The translations under genes and the position numbers were made by a program. Under the pieces are notes generated by a model. The model ran no database searches and was not told the DNA's origin. It saw nothing but the letters and a program-made list of their open reading frames with translations. From contig NZ_CP050440.1 of assembly GCF_011769525.1 (NCBI RefSeq), forward strand, positions 7,007,501 through 7,071,500: a DNA stretch of 64,000 bases, written 5' to 3'. How positions within the stretch are numbered: position 1 is the stretch's first letter; each line of letters starts with the position of its first letter. This DNA is from Tolypothrix sp. PCC 7910. GTDB lineage: Bacteria; Cyanobacteriota; Cyanobacteriia; Cyanobacteriales; Nostocaceae. This document shows, piece by piece, positions 9,991 to 19,163 of the stretch.

Positions 9991-10179
9991 AATCATATTT
10001 GATTTTTGAAGTATACGTAGGGAAGCCACTCCCGTGGGGGGTTTCCCGGCTTGAGTTAATTGGCGGTGTGTTGTCGCGTAGCGCAACGCACTGCATTCTA
10101 GACCTTGGTGCGTTACACTGCGTGATAACACACCCTACACATCCTTAGATTTTTTCAATAATCAAATCGGATTCCTATA
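9991..10179. mobile_element. MITE-like element 2, related to element 1
   Basis: The left end shares CATATTTGATTTTTGAA with element 1. The right end (AATCAAATCGGATTCCTAT) is its inverse. The right half, from GTGTGTTG through CATTCTAGACCTTGGTGCG, recurs at 11779-11892, so elements of this family flank pxcA on both sides. A 63-codon frame inside is made of repeat sequence and is not called. Confidence 0.6.
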
Positions 10180-10380
10180 AAACTCAATCAGCTATTGTCA
10201 ACAATGCCAACACAAGTAGATTATCAATCTTCATATGAACCTTTAATAGGTGTAAACTCAGAATGAATAGTTCATGTAATCAGCCACAATAATTATTCAT
10301 TTTGGTTCTCACTTAGCTATCGCTATAGTTGGTAGTTAATCTTAGTAACTTGATTAAATAAATCCCTATAAATATCTGCA

Positions 10381-11667
10381 ATGAAATCCTCATTCATCAC
10401 AAAAAATGCAGGTTTATTACGCCAAAAAGTTAGAGACTACATACTCACCGTAAAGCAATGGTTTGTCTCTACACCTGAAAGGTCGCTTTTAGAAGCTTAC
10501 GAAGCTGCTCAAATAATTAGAAATATTGAAATTGAACATTTTGGTAATCAAAAAATTTCTGCTTCATCAGCAGATTATACCGAAAATGTCATGTCTTATT
10601 GGGAAGGTTACCTAAATAAAAATTTAACTATTATTAATATCAAACTAGCAGAGTTCCGCGTCAGCCGTTCAATGTTGGAGTCTTCTAACAGTGATATATT
10701 AGAAAAGCTGCAATTTATTGATGATGTTATATCTCAGTATCTTCCTAGAAGGACTCAAATTAATAATGGTTCACCCATCCAAATTTCTGAGCCGCTAGCA
10801 ATTGATAATCACAGAGCAAATCAACCAGCAAATGCATCTCCCCCCAGAGTTAATAAAGTTCCTAAGTTGAATCAAAAGACAGGTGTATTACCAAGGTCTT
10901 TGGGCAGAACAATTAATAGAATCAAGGCTGATTTATCTCCAGAAGCAGAAGAACAATTTGTCAGAAATTATCAAATCTCGAGAAATAGAACAAGAATTGC
11001 ACTGAGATTTTTTCTACTTTTAATTCTTGTCCCACTGTTAACTCAGCATTTTTCCAAGCATTTATTAATCAATCCCATAGTAGACAAAGCTAGAGGAGAA
11101 AGCGCAACTCAATTATTTCTTAATTCCGAAATGGAAGAGAAAGCTTTAACTAAATTGAGAAATTTTGAAAACAAGCTTAAGTTTGAAAGTTTACTGCAGG
11201 AAGCACCTACACTCTCGGCTGAAGATAGACGAGAGAAAATTCAAGAAAAGGCTATTGAAATAGCAGGTGAATTTTACTATGAAAGTAATAGCGCTATCAG
11301 TAATATTTTTGCTGATTTAATTTCCTTGGTGGCTTTTGGTATTGTAGTCGCTATGAGCAAAAAGGAAATTGTAATAATCAAAGCTTTTCTAGACGAGATA
11401 GTTTATGGACTGAGCGATAGTGCTAAGGCATTTATAATTATTTTATTCACAGACATATTTGTTGGCTTTCACTCACCGCATGGGTGGGATGTCCTTTTAG
11501 AAGGTTTAGCAGAACATTTAGGGTTACCAGCTAATAGAAGTGCAATATATTTGTTTATTGCTACATTCCCGGTCATTTTAGATACGATATTCAAATACTG
11601 GATCTTCCGCTATCTCAGTCGCTTGTCTCCTTCTGCATTAGCTACAATGAAAGAAATGAATGAGTAA
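10381..11667 (+). CDS. pxcA: Proton extrusion protein PxcA (CemA family)
   Basis: The C-terminal half is the conserved CemA/PxcA membrane domain: a first hydrophobic segment after SRNRTRIALRFFLLLILVPLL (about residue 205), the family signature FHSPHGWDVLLEGLAEHLGLP (about 360) and the final pair of membrane helices through LSRLSPSALATMKEMNE. The N-terminal 190 residues are soluble and variable, as in other cyanobacterial members. The chloroplast counterpart CemA sits in the envelope, and PxcA mutants of Synechocystis fail in light-induced proton extrusion, so a role in pH homeostasis and, indirectly, inorganic carbon uptake is expected. It is a single gene flanked by MITE-like repeats. Length (428) fits the family. 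Confidence 0.93.
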   Translation: MKSSFITKNAGLLRQKVRDYILTVKQWFVSTPERSLLEAYEAAQIIRNIEIEHFGNQKISASSADYTENVMSYWEGYLNKNLTIINIKLAEFRVSRSMLESSNSDILEKLQFIDDVISQYLPRRTQINNGSPIQISEPLAIDNHRANQPANASPPRVNKVPKLNQKTGVLPRSLGRTINRIKADLSPEAEEQFVRNYQISRNRTRIALRFFLLLILVPLLTQHFSKHLLINPIVDKARGESATQLFLNSEMEEKALTKLRNFENKLKFESLLQEAPTLSAEDRREKIQEKAIEIAGEFYYESNSAISNIFADLISLVAFGIVVAMSKKEIVIIKAFLDEIVYGLSDSAKAFIIILFTDIFVGFHSPHGWDVLLEGLAEHLGLPANRSAIYLFIATFPVILDTIFKYWIFRYLSRLSPSALATMKEMNE

Positions 11668-12317
11668 TATTTACCAATCAACTTTAAGTGCTGAAATGGC
11701 TGGTTGGTTAGATAGACAGTTGCATAGGTAGGTTGCTAACTTGAGCAAACTGGCGTTAGACATCTTGAATTGTTAACAGTGTGTTGGTGCATTACCCTAC
11801 CCACCGCATTCTAGACCTTGGTGCGCTACCACGAACTGTAACGCACCCTATACATACTTAGATTCTTTTAATAATCCAATGGGATTCCTATATCTCCGTT
11901 GAACTTAGTTACGGATGCCGTACTCTCACTGCTAACGCATCTTACGTGAACTACTGAATTTCCTTGCGGTACAAAGGCTTCACATTAAGTTGGCACCTAT
12001 GGACACTAGCTTACCCTGAAGCGCGTACTCATTTAGCTGAAATACGCTGTATATCCCTGGGGTAGATACAAAATTAAAACAGCTAAAATTAAGATAAATT
12101 GCTAAATTGTCAACTTCTAACTGCAATCATCAAAAAATGAAAAATGTTGATATTTGTTGCTTCCAACTAAATACTTAGCAATTTATCGCTTAATATGCAT
12201 AAAGCTAAAGATGACAAATAAATTCTTAAAAAATAATTAAACTTAAAATATTTATTTTAAATTAAACTTTTTTGTTGGTTATATATCAAGATTAGCGACC
12301 TCAAGAAAGCTTTTGAT
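11668..12317. other. Gap with a third MITE-like copy (11779-11892)
   Basis: 11779-11892 repeats the right half of the element at 9991-10179 (shared core ATTCTAGACCTTGGTGCG, right end GGGATTCCTAT); its left end is not recognisable. From about 12060 to 12317 the DNA is very AT-rich and is the likely promoter region of the large regulator that follows. No gene seen. Confidence 0.55.
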
Positions 12318-15300
12318 ATGAAAATTTTAGTTGTAGAAGATGACGAGCTACTTGTACATGTGCTGAGCGAAATTCTTGCTAGCCTGAACTATGCTGTTGA
12401 GGTTGCTCACGATGGAGATACAGCGCGGGATTTAATTGAAACTTATGATTATGATTTAGTGCTCTTGGATGTGATGCTGCCAAAAATGGACGGCATTAGT
12501 CTTTGTCGTCATATCCGATCGCGTGGTTTGCAAATGCCTGTTTTGTTATTAACAGGGTGTGATAGCAGCCATGAAAAAGCGATTGGCCTAGATGCAGGAG
12601 CAGATGATTATGTCGTTAAACCTTTTGACCAAGAAGAATTAGTGGCGCGGGTACGGGCTTTATTACGTCGAGGTGGAACAACCTCACAACCTGTATTGGA
12701 ATGGGGTAATTTAAAGCTCGATCCCATTAGCTGCGAAGTCACCTACAACCACGATTTGCTGTCATTAACCCCGAAAGAATATGCATTATTAGAACTTTTC
12801 TTGCGTAACAGTCGCCGGGTATTTAGTTGCGGCATGATTTTAGAGCATCTTTGGTCTTACGAAGATACCCCCGGTGAAGAAGCTGTGCGTACCCATATTA
12901 AGGGCTTGCGGATGAAGCTACGAAGTGTGGGGGCGGCGAGCGATTTAATTGAAACAGTTTATGGAATTGGCTATCGACTTAAACCCCAAACACCAGAAGA
13001 ACAGGGTAATAAAGCAGAATTAGACGCAAAAAAATCCGCTAATTTACATCAACAATCACAACAACAAACACTTGTCGCAGTTGCGGGGATTTGGCAAAAA
13101 TTTCAAGGGCGAGTTAATCAGCAATTACAGATACTAGAACAAGCAGCTGTTAGCCAAAAAACCTTAAATCCAGAATTGCGATCGCAAGCTGCTCAAGAAG
13201 CTCATACTTTAGCAGGTTCCTTGGGTACTTTTGGTTTACCTCATGGTTCCAAATTGGCACGAAAAATTGAGCAATTGCTGAAATCTGACAAAATTTTGAC
13301 GCAATCGGAGAATAGCAAATTACAAAATTGGGTGCAGCGATTACGGCAAGAAATTGAAAGCAAACAGCAAGAATCGACATCTCCTCCACCTCATACTGAT
13401 GACAATCCCTTGGTTTTGCTAGTTGATGGCAATGGTAAATTAGCGGAACAATTAAAAGTAGAGTCGGCTAATTGGAATGTCAAAGTTACAGATGCTAACA
13501 GTATTGAATCTGCTAGACATTTCATTTACCGGGAGCATCCTAGTGTAGTATTACTCGATCCCAATGTCGCTCCCAATCCCCAAGAAAGTTTCAGCCTACT
13601 CACCGAACTTTCTCAAAATAAACCACCCATCCCCGTGCTAGTTTTTACCGAGCAAAGCGATTTTAGCAACCGCTTGCAAATAGCACGCAACGGCGGACAT
13701 AGATTTTTGCAAAAGCCGATGCCGGCGGCGCAGGTGTTAGAAGCTGTTACCCAAGTATTGCAACAAGCGCCCCATGCGGAAGCCAAAATCTTAGCTGTAG
13801 ACGACGATCCTCATATTCTGGCATTGTTAGAAACTTTACTCAGTCCTTGGGGGCTGAAAGTAATAGGTTTGCAAGACCCGCGACAGTTCTGGACAACGCT
13901 AGAAACCGTCGCTCCAGATATGTTGATTTTAGATGTGGAAATGCCCCATACCAACGGTATCGAACTATGCCAAGTAGTCCGGAACGATGCCCGATGGAGT
14001 GAGTTGCCGATTTTATTCCTAACAGTTCACAGCGATGCCGAAATTGTCAATCAGGTATTTAGTGCTGGTGCTGATGATTTTGTGAGTAAACCGATTGTTG
14101 GGCCAGAATTGGTGAATCGGATTATTAATCGCTTAGAACGCATCAAACTATTGCGGCGTGTCACCAAATGCCAGAGTCGGGAAGTAACTACATCAGAAAA
14201 TCGCTGGCGATCGCTTTTTGATAGTAAGCATGAATGTATCACTGTGATTGCCGCCGATGGTACGTTGTTGGAAATTAACCCCGCTTGTCTTGCCATGTTG
14301 GAGGCCAATAACAATGCGGCGGTGATTGGTAAGTCAATTTACGAGCTCATTTCCCCTGAATATCAGCAGCAGTTCCGCCAATTCCACGCCAGTATTTGTC
14401 AAGGTAACCAAGGAACTCTTCAATTTGAAATTGTCAGTTCTAAAGGGCATCGACGCTGGCTAGAAACCCACGCTGTACCTCTGCGCTATGAAGCAGATGG
14501 CACAACTGTGCAGTTGGCGATCATGCAGGATATTACTGAATACAAACAAGCAGAACTCGAAATTCGTCGGGTAAATCGCACGCTGCAAGCTTTAACTAAT
14601 TGCAGTCAGGTACTTGTACGGGCTAAAGACGAGTTAGATTTACTGCAAAGAATTTGCCAAATGATCGTCGAAGTTGGCGGTTATCGTTTAGCTTGGGTGG
14701 GTTTAGCAGAACATGATCCCCAAAGCACAATCAGTCCCGTCGCCCAAGCTGGTTACGAAGATGGATATTTGCAATCTCTCAACCTCAATTGGGCAGATAA
14801 TCCCGCAGGATTGGGGCCAGTCGGGACAGCAATTCGCACAGGTCAAACCTGTATTATTCAAAATATTTTAACTGACCCCCATTATGAAATTTGGCGTTGT
14901 CAGGCGATTAAGCAAGGCTATGCCTCATCCATTGCTTTACCCTTAACAGCCGATGGGCAAGTTTTGGGCGCATTGAATATCTACGCCACCGAACCAGAAG
15001 CTTTTGATGCTGATGAGGTGAAACTTTTAGAAGCCCTAGCCATAGACCTAGCTTACGGGATGATGGCATTACGCAATCAACGCGATCGCCAAATTGCTGA
15101 AGCTGCATTACAAAAAAGTCAGCAAAGTTACCAACAGCTAGTAGAACTTTGCCCAGAAGCAATTTTTATTGAAAGCGAAGGTAATTTTGTCTTTGTCAAC
15201 AGCGCCGCAGTGCAGTTGTTTGGTGCTACCCAACCGCAAGAATTACTCGGTAAACAGGTATTAGGGTTAGTTCATCCCGATTCGCAACCAGCAGTGGGCG

Positions 15301-17489
15301 AACAACTGCAACTGCTGAAAACCTCCACCCAGCCAGTAACCCTAGAAGAAGCCCAATTTCTGCGCTTAGATGGCCAAGCGATCGCGCTGGAAATCGCCGC
15401 CGCTGCTTTTACCTACCAAAATCAACCCGCATCGCAAGTTGTCGCCCGTGATATCACTGCGCGTAAACAAACGGAAGCATTACTACATCAAGTCAACAAT
15501 GAATTGGAATTAAGAGTTGCAGAACGGACGGCGGAGTTAATTAGTCTGAATCTGAAATTACAAACAGAACTCGATGAACGTCAGTCAATCCAAGAACAAC
15601 TACGCATTTCCCAGGCGAAATTTGCCCGAATTTTAGATATTGCTGATGATGCCATTATTTCCATCGATGCTACCCAAAAAATAACCTTATTTAACCAAGG
15701 TGCAGAGAAGATTTTTGGTTATCAGGCTGAAGAAGTACTGGGGCAGCAGTTAGATATACTCTTACCATTACGCTTTGCCTCAGCCCATCGTCACCATGTC
15801 GGCGACTTTGGCAAATCTCCCAGCCCTGCCCGGAGAATGGGCGAACGCCGAGAAATCTATGGTATGCGTCGGGATGGCACAGAATTTCCGGCAGAAGCCT
15901 CGATTTCTAAATTAGATATGGGAGGCGATACTTATTATACGGTAATTCTCAGGGATATTACAGAGCGCAAGCTAGTGGAGCGGATGAAAGACGAGTTTGT
16001 CTCCGTTGTCAGTCACGAACTCCGCACCCCCCTGACTTCCATTCACGGCTCCCTAGGAATGTTAGTTAGTGGCTTACTCCCAGCCAACTCAGAACAGGGA
16101 AAACGCCTGCTGCAAATTGCTACAGATAGTACTGAGCGCCTAGTCCGCCTGATCAATGACATCTTAGACATTGAGCGCATCGAGTCGGGTAGGGTGAAAA
16201 TGGAACGGGAAATCTGTAATGTCGCAGATTTGATTAAATCCGCCGTCAATGTCATCCAACCACTAGCAGATAAACTCGGGGTGCAACTTTCTATTGCTGA
16301 CGTGTCAATTCAACTCTGGGCAGATCCTGACAGAATTGTGCAAACCCTCACTAATTTACTGAGTAACGCCATTAAATTTTCCCATACTGGGGAAACAGTG
16401 TGCTTGACAGCCAAAACCCAAGGCAATGAAGTATTATTCGCCGTCAAAGATACCGGACGCGGAATCCCTGCCAACAAACTCGACAGTATCTTTGAGCGCT
16501 TTCAACAAGTGGATTCCTCTGATTCCCGTAACCATGATGGTACAGGTTTAGGTTTAGCGATTTGTAAAAGTATTGTGCAACAGCATAGCGGGCGAATTTG
16601 GGTAGAAAGTACCTTAGATGAAGGTAGTACTTTTTACTTCACATTACCAATTCTTTCGGCTCGGCAAACGCCTGAGCCAGTTCAGGCGATCGCACCCGAG
16701 TCAGGATACATGACTCAGCACTCCCCCCTAGTCTTAGTGTGCGATGATGACCCAGCAATCAGTCATGAATTACAAACCGTACTAAAAAAAGGCGGATATC
16801 AAGTCGTCACCGTAGCCAACGGACAAGAAGCGATCGCCGCCGCCGCCAGCCAAAATCCCGACGTAATTTTATTAGATTTACTCATGCCAGGGATGAATGG
16901 TTGGGAAACAATGGCAGTATTAAAAGAACGAGCTGATACCAAAGATATTCCGATTGTGATTTGTAGTGTCTACAAACAAACTAGCAGTAGTCAAGCCACC
17001 GCCGACTTTGTTGATTGGGTGAGTAAACCAGTTCAGGAAAGTAACCTGCTAAAATCACTGAGACAAGCAGTAGCAACAGCTTCTAAGCGAGTCAAAATTC
17101 TGATTGTGGAAGACGACAACGACTTAGCGCAACTACTCATAACCCTGTTTGAAAGGCATGATATTGACACCTACCTCGCCAAAACTGGCAGAGAAGCCAT
17201 CCGCCTGAGTCAACAAGTCAACCCCGACTTACTAATTCTCGACTTAATTTTGCCAGAAAGCGACGGTTTTGCCGTTGTCGATTGGCTACAGAAACACAAT
17301 CAACTATGTAGCACTCCTGTGGTAGTTTACTCCGCCACAGACTTAGACGAATCAGAACGCGATCGCCTGAAATTAGGACATACTGAATTTTTAACCAAAG
17401 GACGTGTCACCACTCAAGAATTTGAACAACGGGTAATGGAATTACTACAGCGAATTACACACAATAAACAAGAAGGAGAGCAATTTTAG
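12318..17489 (+). CDS. Giant phosphorelay protein: OmpR-type regulator - Hpt - REC - REC - PAS - GAF - PAS - PAS - histidine kinase - REC - REC
   Basis: The 1723 residues combine a full DNA-binding response regulator with a hybrid kinase. Order: receiver 1 (1-120, phospho-acceptor D51, K101) with an OmpR/PhoB winged helix (125-225, LTPKEYALLELF); Hpt-like domain with H296 (AHTLAGSLGTFG); a degenerate receiver (363-485, LLDPN, D414); receiver 3 (490-610, D539); PAS (629-750); GAF (756-925); PAS (937-1055); coiled coil; PAS (1101-1220); HisKA with H1233 (VVSHELRTPL); HATPase ([17 protein letters not shown]); receivers 4 (D1520) and 5 (D1642). No membrane segment is seen, so it is cytoplasmic. 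A promoter-binding output and its own kinase on one chain are unusual. The ligand and target genes are unknown. A single-receiver gene follows at 17652. Confidence 0.9.
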   Translation: MKILVVEDDELLVHVLSEILASLNYAVEVAHDGDTARDLIETYDYDLVLLDVMLPKMDGISLCRHIRSRGLQMPVLLLTGCDSSHEKAIGLDAGADDYVVKPFDQEELVARVRALLRRGGTTSQPVLEWGNLKLDPISCEVTYNHDLLSLTPKEYALLELFLRNSRRVFSCGMILEHLWSYEDTPGEEAVRTHIKGLRMKLRSVGAASDLIETVYGIGYRLKPQTPEEQGNKAELDAKKSANLHQQSQQQTLVAVAGIWQKFQGRVNQQLQILEQAAVSQKTLNPELRSQAAQEAHTLAGSLGTFGLPHGSKLARKIEQLLKSDKILTQSENSKLQNWVQRLRQEIESKQQESTSPPPHTDDNPLVLLVDGNGKLAEQLKVESANWNVKVTDANSIESARHFIYREHPSVVLLDPNVAPNPQESFSLLTELSQNKPPIPVLVFTEQSDFSNRLQIARNGGHRFLQKPMPAAQVLEAVTQVLQQAPHAEAKILAVDDDPHILALLETLLSPWGLKVIGLQDPRQFWTTLETVAPDMLILDVEMPHTNGIELCQVVRNDARWSELPILFLTVHSDAEIVNQVFSAGADDFVSKPIVGPELVNRIINRLERIKLLRRVTKCQSREVTTSENRWRSLFDSKHECITVIAADGTLLEINPACLAMLEANNNAAVIGKSIYELISPEYQQQFRQFHASICQGNQGTLQFEIVSSKGHRRWLETHAVPLRYEADGTTVQLAIMQDITEYKQAELEIRRVNRTLQALTNCSQVLVRAKDELDLLQRICQMIVEVGGYRLAWVGLAEHDPQSTISPVAQAGYEDGYLQSLNLNWADNPAGLGPVGTAIRTGQTCIIQNILTDPHYEIWRCQAIKQGYASSIALPLTADGQVLGALNIYATEPEAFDADEVKLLEALAIDLAYGMMALRNQRDRQIAEAALQKSQQSYQQLVELCPEAIFIESEGNFVFVNSAAVQLFGATQPQELLGKQVLGLVHPDSQPAVGEQLQLLKTSTQPVTLEEAQFLRLDGQAIALEIAAAAFTYQNQPASQVVARDITARKQTEALLHQVNNELELRVAERTAELISLNLKLQTELDERQSIQEQLRISQAKFARILDIADDAIISIDATQKITLFNQGAEKIFGYQAEEVLGQQLDILLPLRFASAHRHHVGDFGKSPSPARRMGERREIYGMRRDGTEFPAEASISKLDMGGDTYYTVILRDITERKLVERMKDEFVSVVSHELRTPLTSIHGSLGMLVSGLLPANSEQGKRLLQIATDSTERLVRLINDILDIERIESGRVKMEREICNVADLIKSAVNVIQPLADKLGVQLSIADVSIQLWADPDRIVQTLTNLLSNAIKFSHTGETVCLTAKTQGNEVLFAVKDTGRGIPANKLDSIFERFQQVDSSDSRNHDGTGLGLAICKSIVQQHSGRIWVESTLDEGSTFYFTLPILSARQTPEPVQAIAPESGYMTQHSPLVLVCDDDPAISHELQTVLKKGGYQVVTVANGQEAIAAAASQNPDVILLDLLMPGMNGWETMAVLKERADTKDIPIVICSVYKQTSSSQATADFVDWVSKPVQESNLLKSLRQAVATASKRVKILIVEDDNDLAQLLITLFERHDIDTYLAKTGREAIRLSQQVNPDLLILDLILPESDGFAVVDWLQKHNQLCSTPVVVYSATDLDESERDRLKLGHTEFLTKGRVTTQEFEQRVMELLQRITHNKQEGEQF

Positions 17490-17521
17490 ATTTTAGATTT
17501 TGGATTTTGGATTTTGGATTG
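17487..17521. repeat. Tandem repeat of GGATTTT type
   Basis: About five units of (T/G)GATTTT follow directly on the stop codon of the large regulator. The sequence continues into AAAATTCAAAATTT low-complexity DNA before the next gene. Confidence 0.75.
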
Positions 17522-17651
17522 AAAAATGCAAAATTCAAAATTTAAACCTGGTTTCCAAGTCACCGCAGTTTCAATTCATCGGGCCAAATCTTATACTCTT
17601 CCCTGTTCTCTTTTAGAAAACTCCATATCTCAACTTGGACGAGGTTTAGCA

Positions 17652-18038
17652 ATGACAACAAAGCGAATTTTAGTAGTTGATAACGAAGAGTACATTCAAG
17701 AAGTTGCCAAAATTTGCTTGGAAACCGTTGCCCGTTGGGAAGTGATGACGGTAAGCTCTGGTAAAGACGGCATCATTAAAGCCGAAGCTTGGCAACCAGA
17801 TGCCATCCTTTTAGATGTAATGATGCCTGATATGGATGGCATAACTACCTTTGAAAAACTCCAAGCCAATCCAGCCACCAAAGAGATTCCCGTAATTTTA
17901 TTAACAGCCAAAATCCAAGCCACTGACCGCCGCCGCTATGCTCAAATGGGAATGGCAACTGCGATCGCCAAACCTTTCAATCCCCTAGAATTAGCTGGAC
18001 AAATAGCTACAGCGTTAGGCTGGACTTTGGATAGTTAG
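17652..18038 (+). CDS. Stand-alone response regulator receiver protein
   Basis: I place the start at the ATG at 17652 (MTTKRILVVDNEEYIQEVAK), giving 128 residues, exactly one receiver domain. The acidic pair is D10/N11-E12, the phospho-acceptor lies in ILLDVMMPDMDG (about D56), the conserved threonine in LLTAK and the lysine in IAKPFNP. An open stretch upstream to 17526 encodes low-complexity repeat sequence and is unlikely to be translated. It follows the giant hybrid kinase by 160 bases on the same strand, so it may be a CheY-like phosphate shuttle or sink for that protein. It has no output domain. Confidence 0.88.
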   Translation: MTTKRILVVDNEEYIQEVAKICLETVARWEVMTVSSGKDGIIKAEAWQPDAILLDVMMPDMDGITTFEKLQANPATKEIPVILLTAKIQATDRRRYAQMGMATAIAKPFNPLELAGQIATALGWTLDS

Positions 18039-18039
18039 G

Positions 18040-18137
18040 GATTGGGGACAAATCAATTCAAAATTCGTCTTGAAAAGTTTGCTCAACGGGGGGAACCCCC
18101 GCACGCAACTTTTCACAAAATTCAAAATTCAAAATTA
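18040..18137. repeat. Repeat cassette, copy A (partner at 33691-33814)
   Basis: The unit starts GATTGGGGACAAATCAATTC, contains the palindromic CAACGGGGGGAACCCCCGC and ends in AAATTCAAAATTC units. Copy B at 33691-33814 is nearly identical but carries about 27 extra bases (CTCCCAAAGGGAGAGGCTAC...). Both begin at the stop codon of a two-component gene. The small frame across this copy is not called as a gene. Confidence 0.8.
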
Positions 18138-18454
18138 CAGAACTATTGGGGATTGGGGAGACGAGGAAGCAGCAGAATTAAAAATTGCTTTACACAGTCC
18201 AATTTTCTAAAACTAAATTGGGTACTTGAGAAAAGTCTCGATAGTTTCTTGTTACCAAAATTCCATTTACAGAAAGTGCGTTAGCGAAGCTTACCGAAGG
18301 TATCGCGGCAATGTGTAAATCCTAATACAGTTCAGTTAAAAAAATAAATTGACAACAAAACAATAATTTTGGAGGGGGTTTGGGGGACGCAACCGTCCCC
18401 CAATCGGGGGTTTGGGGGAGAATCCCCCAATTGAGCTAGCTGTTTCCACAACGT
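18138..18454. repeat. Gap with inverted copy (18324-18452) of the repeat at 2875
   Basis: 18324-18452, read on the minus strand, matches 2875-2976: GTTGTGGAAACAGCTAGCT, GGGGGATTCTCCCCC, CCAAAATTATTG and TTAACTGAACTGTATT. Here it has an extra GGGGGACGGTTGCGTCCCCC palindrome. The unit ends only a few bases past the stop codon of the oxygenase gene. No gene is seen in the remainder. Confidence 0.75.
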
Positions 18455-19093
18455 TCAATACACTCTCGACAGTTGACGGTACATCACATCTGAGCGTAAA
18501 ACATACTTTCGTCCTTGGATCACAGGAGCGCCTTCATGTACTAGTTCGTGAACAAAACACAAGGCCATACCTATAACAGGAACAACATCCATAGTAGGTA
18601 AATGTTCATAATATCGGCGTGGAAGATGAAACCGGGTTGCGCCGCCTTCAAAACCTTCATTCAAGTAAATCATGAAAGTCAATAAACTTTCCTCTCCGTT
18701 GGGTCGCCGATACGAACCATCATGATGAAGCGCAAACCTTTGACCTGGATCGTAGCGATAGAAACGAAAACGCTCATTCAGCCCGACAGCTTGCCATCTG
18801 CCCATAGTATTAGGTATATAATTTGACACTCGCTGCCATAAATCAAAAGCTCGTTCGGGGACATCTAAAATTACACGCTGATTATTGCGGATGTCAGGAC
18901 GTATTTGAAAACCTTGCATCGTAGTAATCGGAGCATCTGTATAACCAATATTTTCAGTTACAGTAATATACTCAGCGCATTCTTTTGGCGTGAGAATATT
19001 ATCCAATGTGAAAATTTCGTTACCAAGCAAATTTTTCTTGGTCATATTTGAATGATGAGCGCATTTTGAATAATGACGCACATCATTAATCAT
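18455..19093 (-). CDS. 2OG-Fe(II) oxygenase, prolyl-4-hydroxylase-like
   Basis: A jelly-roll oxygenase domain fills the protein. Counting from an in-frame TTG at 19105, the metal-binding triad is H127-x-D129 in FALHHDGSYRR and H190 in LVHEGAPV, followed by the 2-oxoglutarate-binding basic residue in GRKYVLRSDVMYR. GGATRFH between them is the usual P4H-like strand. Possible starts are that TTG, the ATG at 19093 used here and an ATG at 19045 (MTKKNLLGNEIF), with no ribosome site to choose between them. The gene lies 70 bases downstream of yifB on the same strand, possibly as an operon. The substrate is unknown; cyanobacterial relatives are mostly uncharacterised. Confidence 0.82.
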   Translation of the reverse strand: MINDVRHYSKCAHHSNMTKKNLLGNEIFTLDNILTPKECAEYITVTENIGYTDAPITTMQGFQIRPDIRNNQRVILDVPERAFDLWQRVSNYIPNTMGRWQAVGLNERFRFYRYDPGQRFALHHDGSYRRPNGEESLLTFMIYLNEGFEGGATRFHLPRRYYEHLPTMDVVPVIGMALCFVHELVHEGAPVIQGRKYVLRSDVMYRQLSRVY

Positions 19094-19163
19094 AGTTTCA
19101 ATCAAAATCTCGCCAAATCGAGTTGATCAGCCAAGAATTTGCGGTATTTAGTTCTCTGCGATA

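Noticed and set aside
9957-10148. A 63-codon open frame
   Set aside because: It lies inside a MITE-like element and consists of palindromic repeat sequence.
18042-18284. An 80-codon frame after the single-receiver gene
   Set aside because: It is translated from the repeat cassette shared with 33691-33814.
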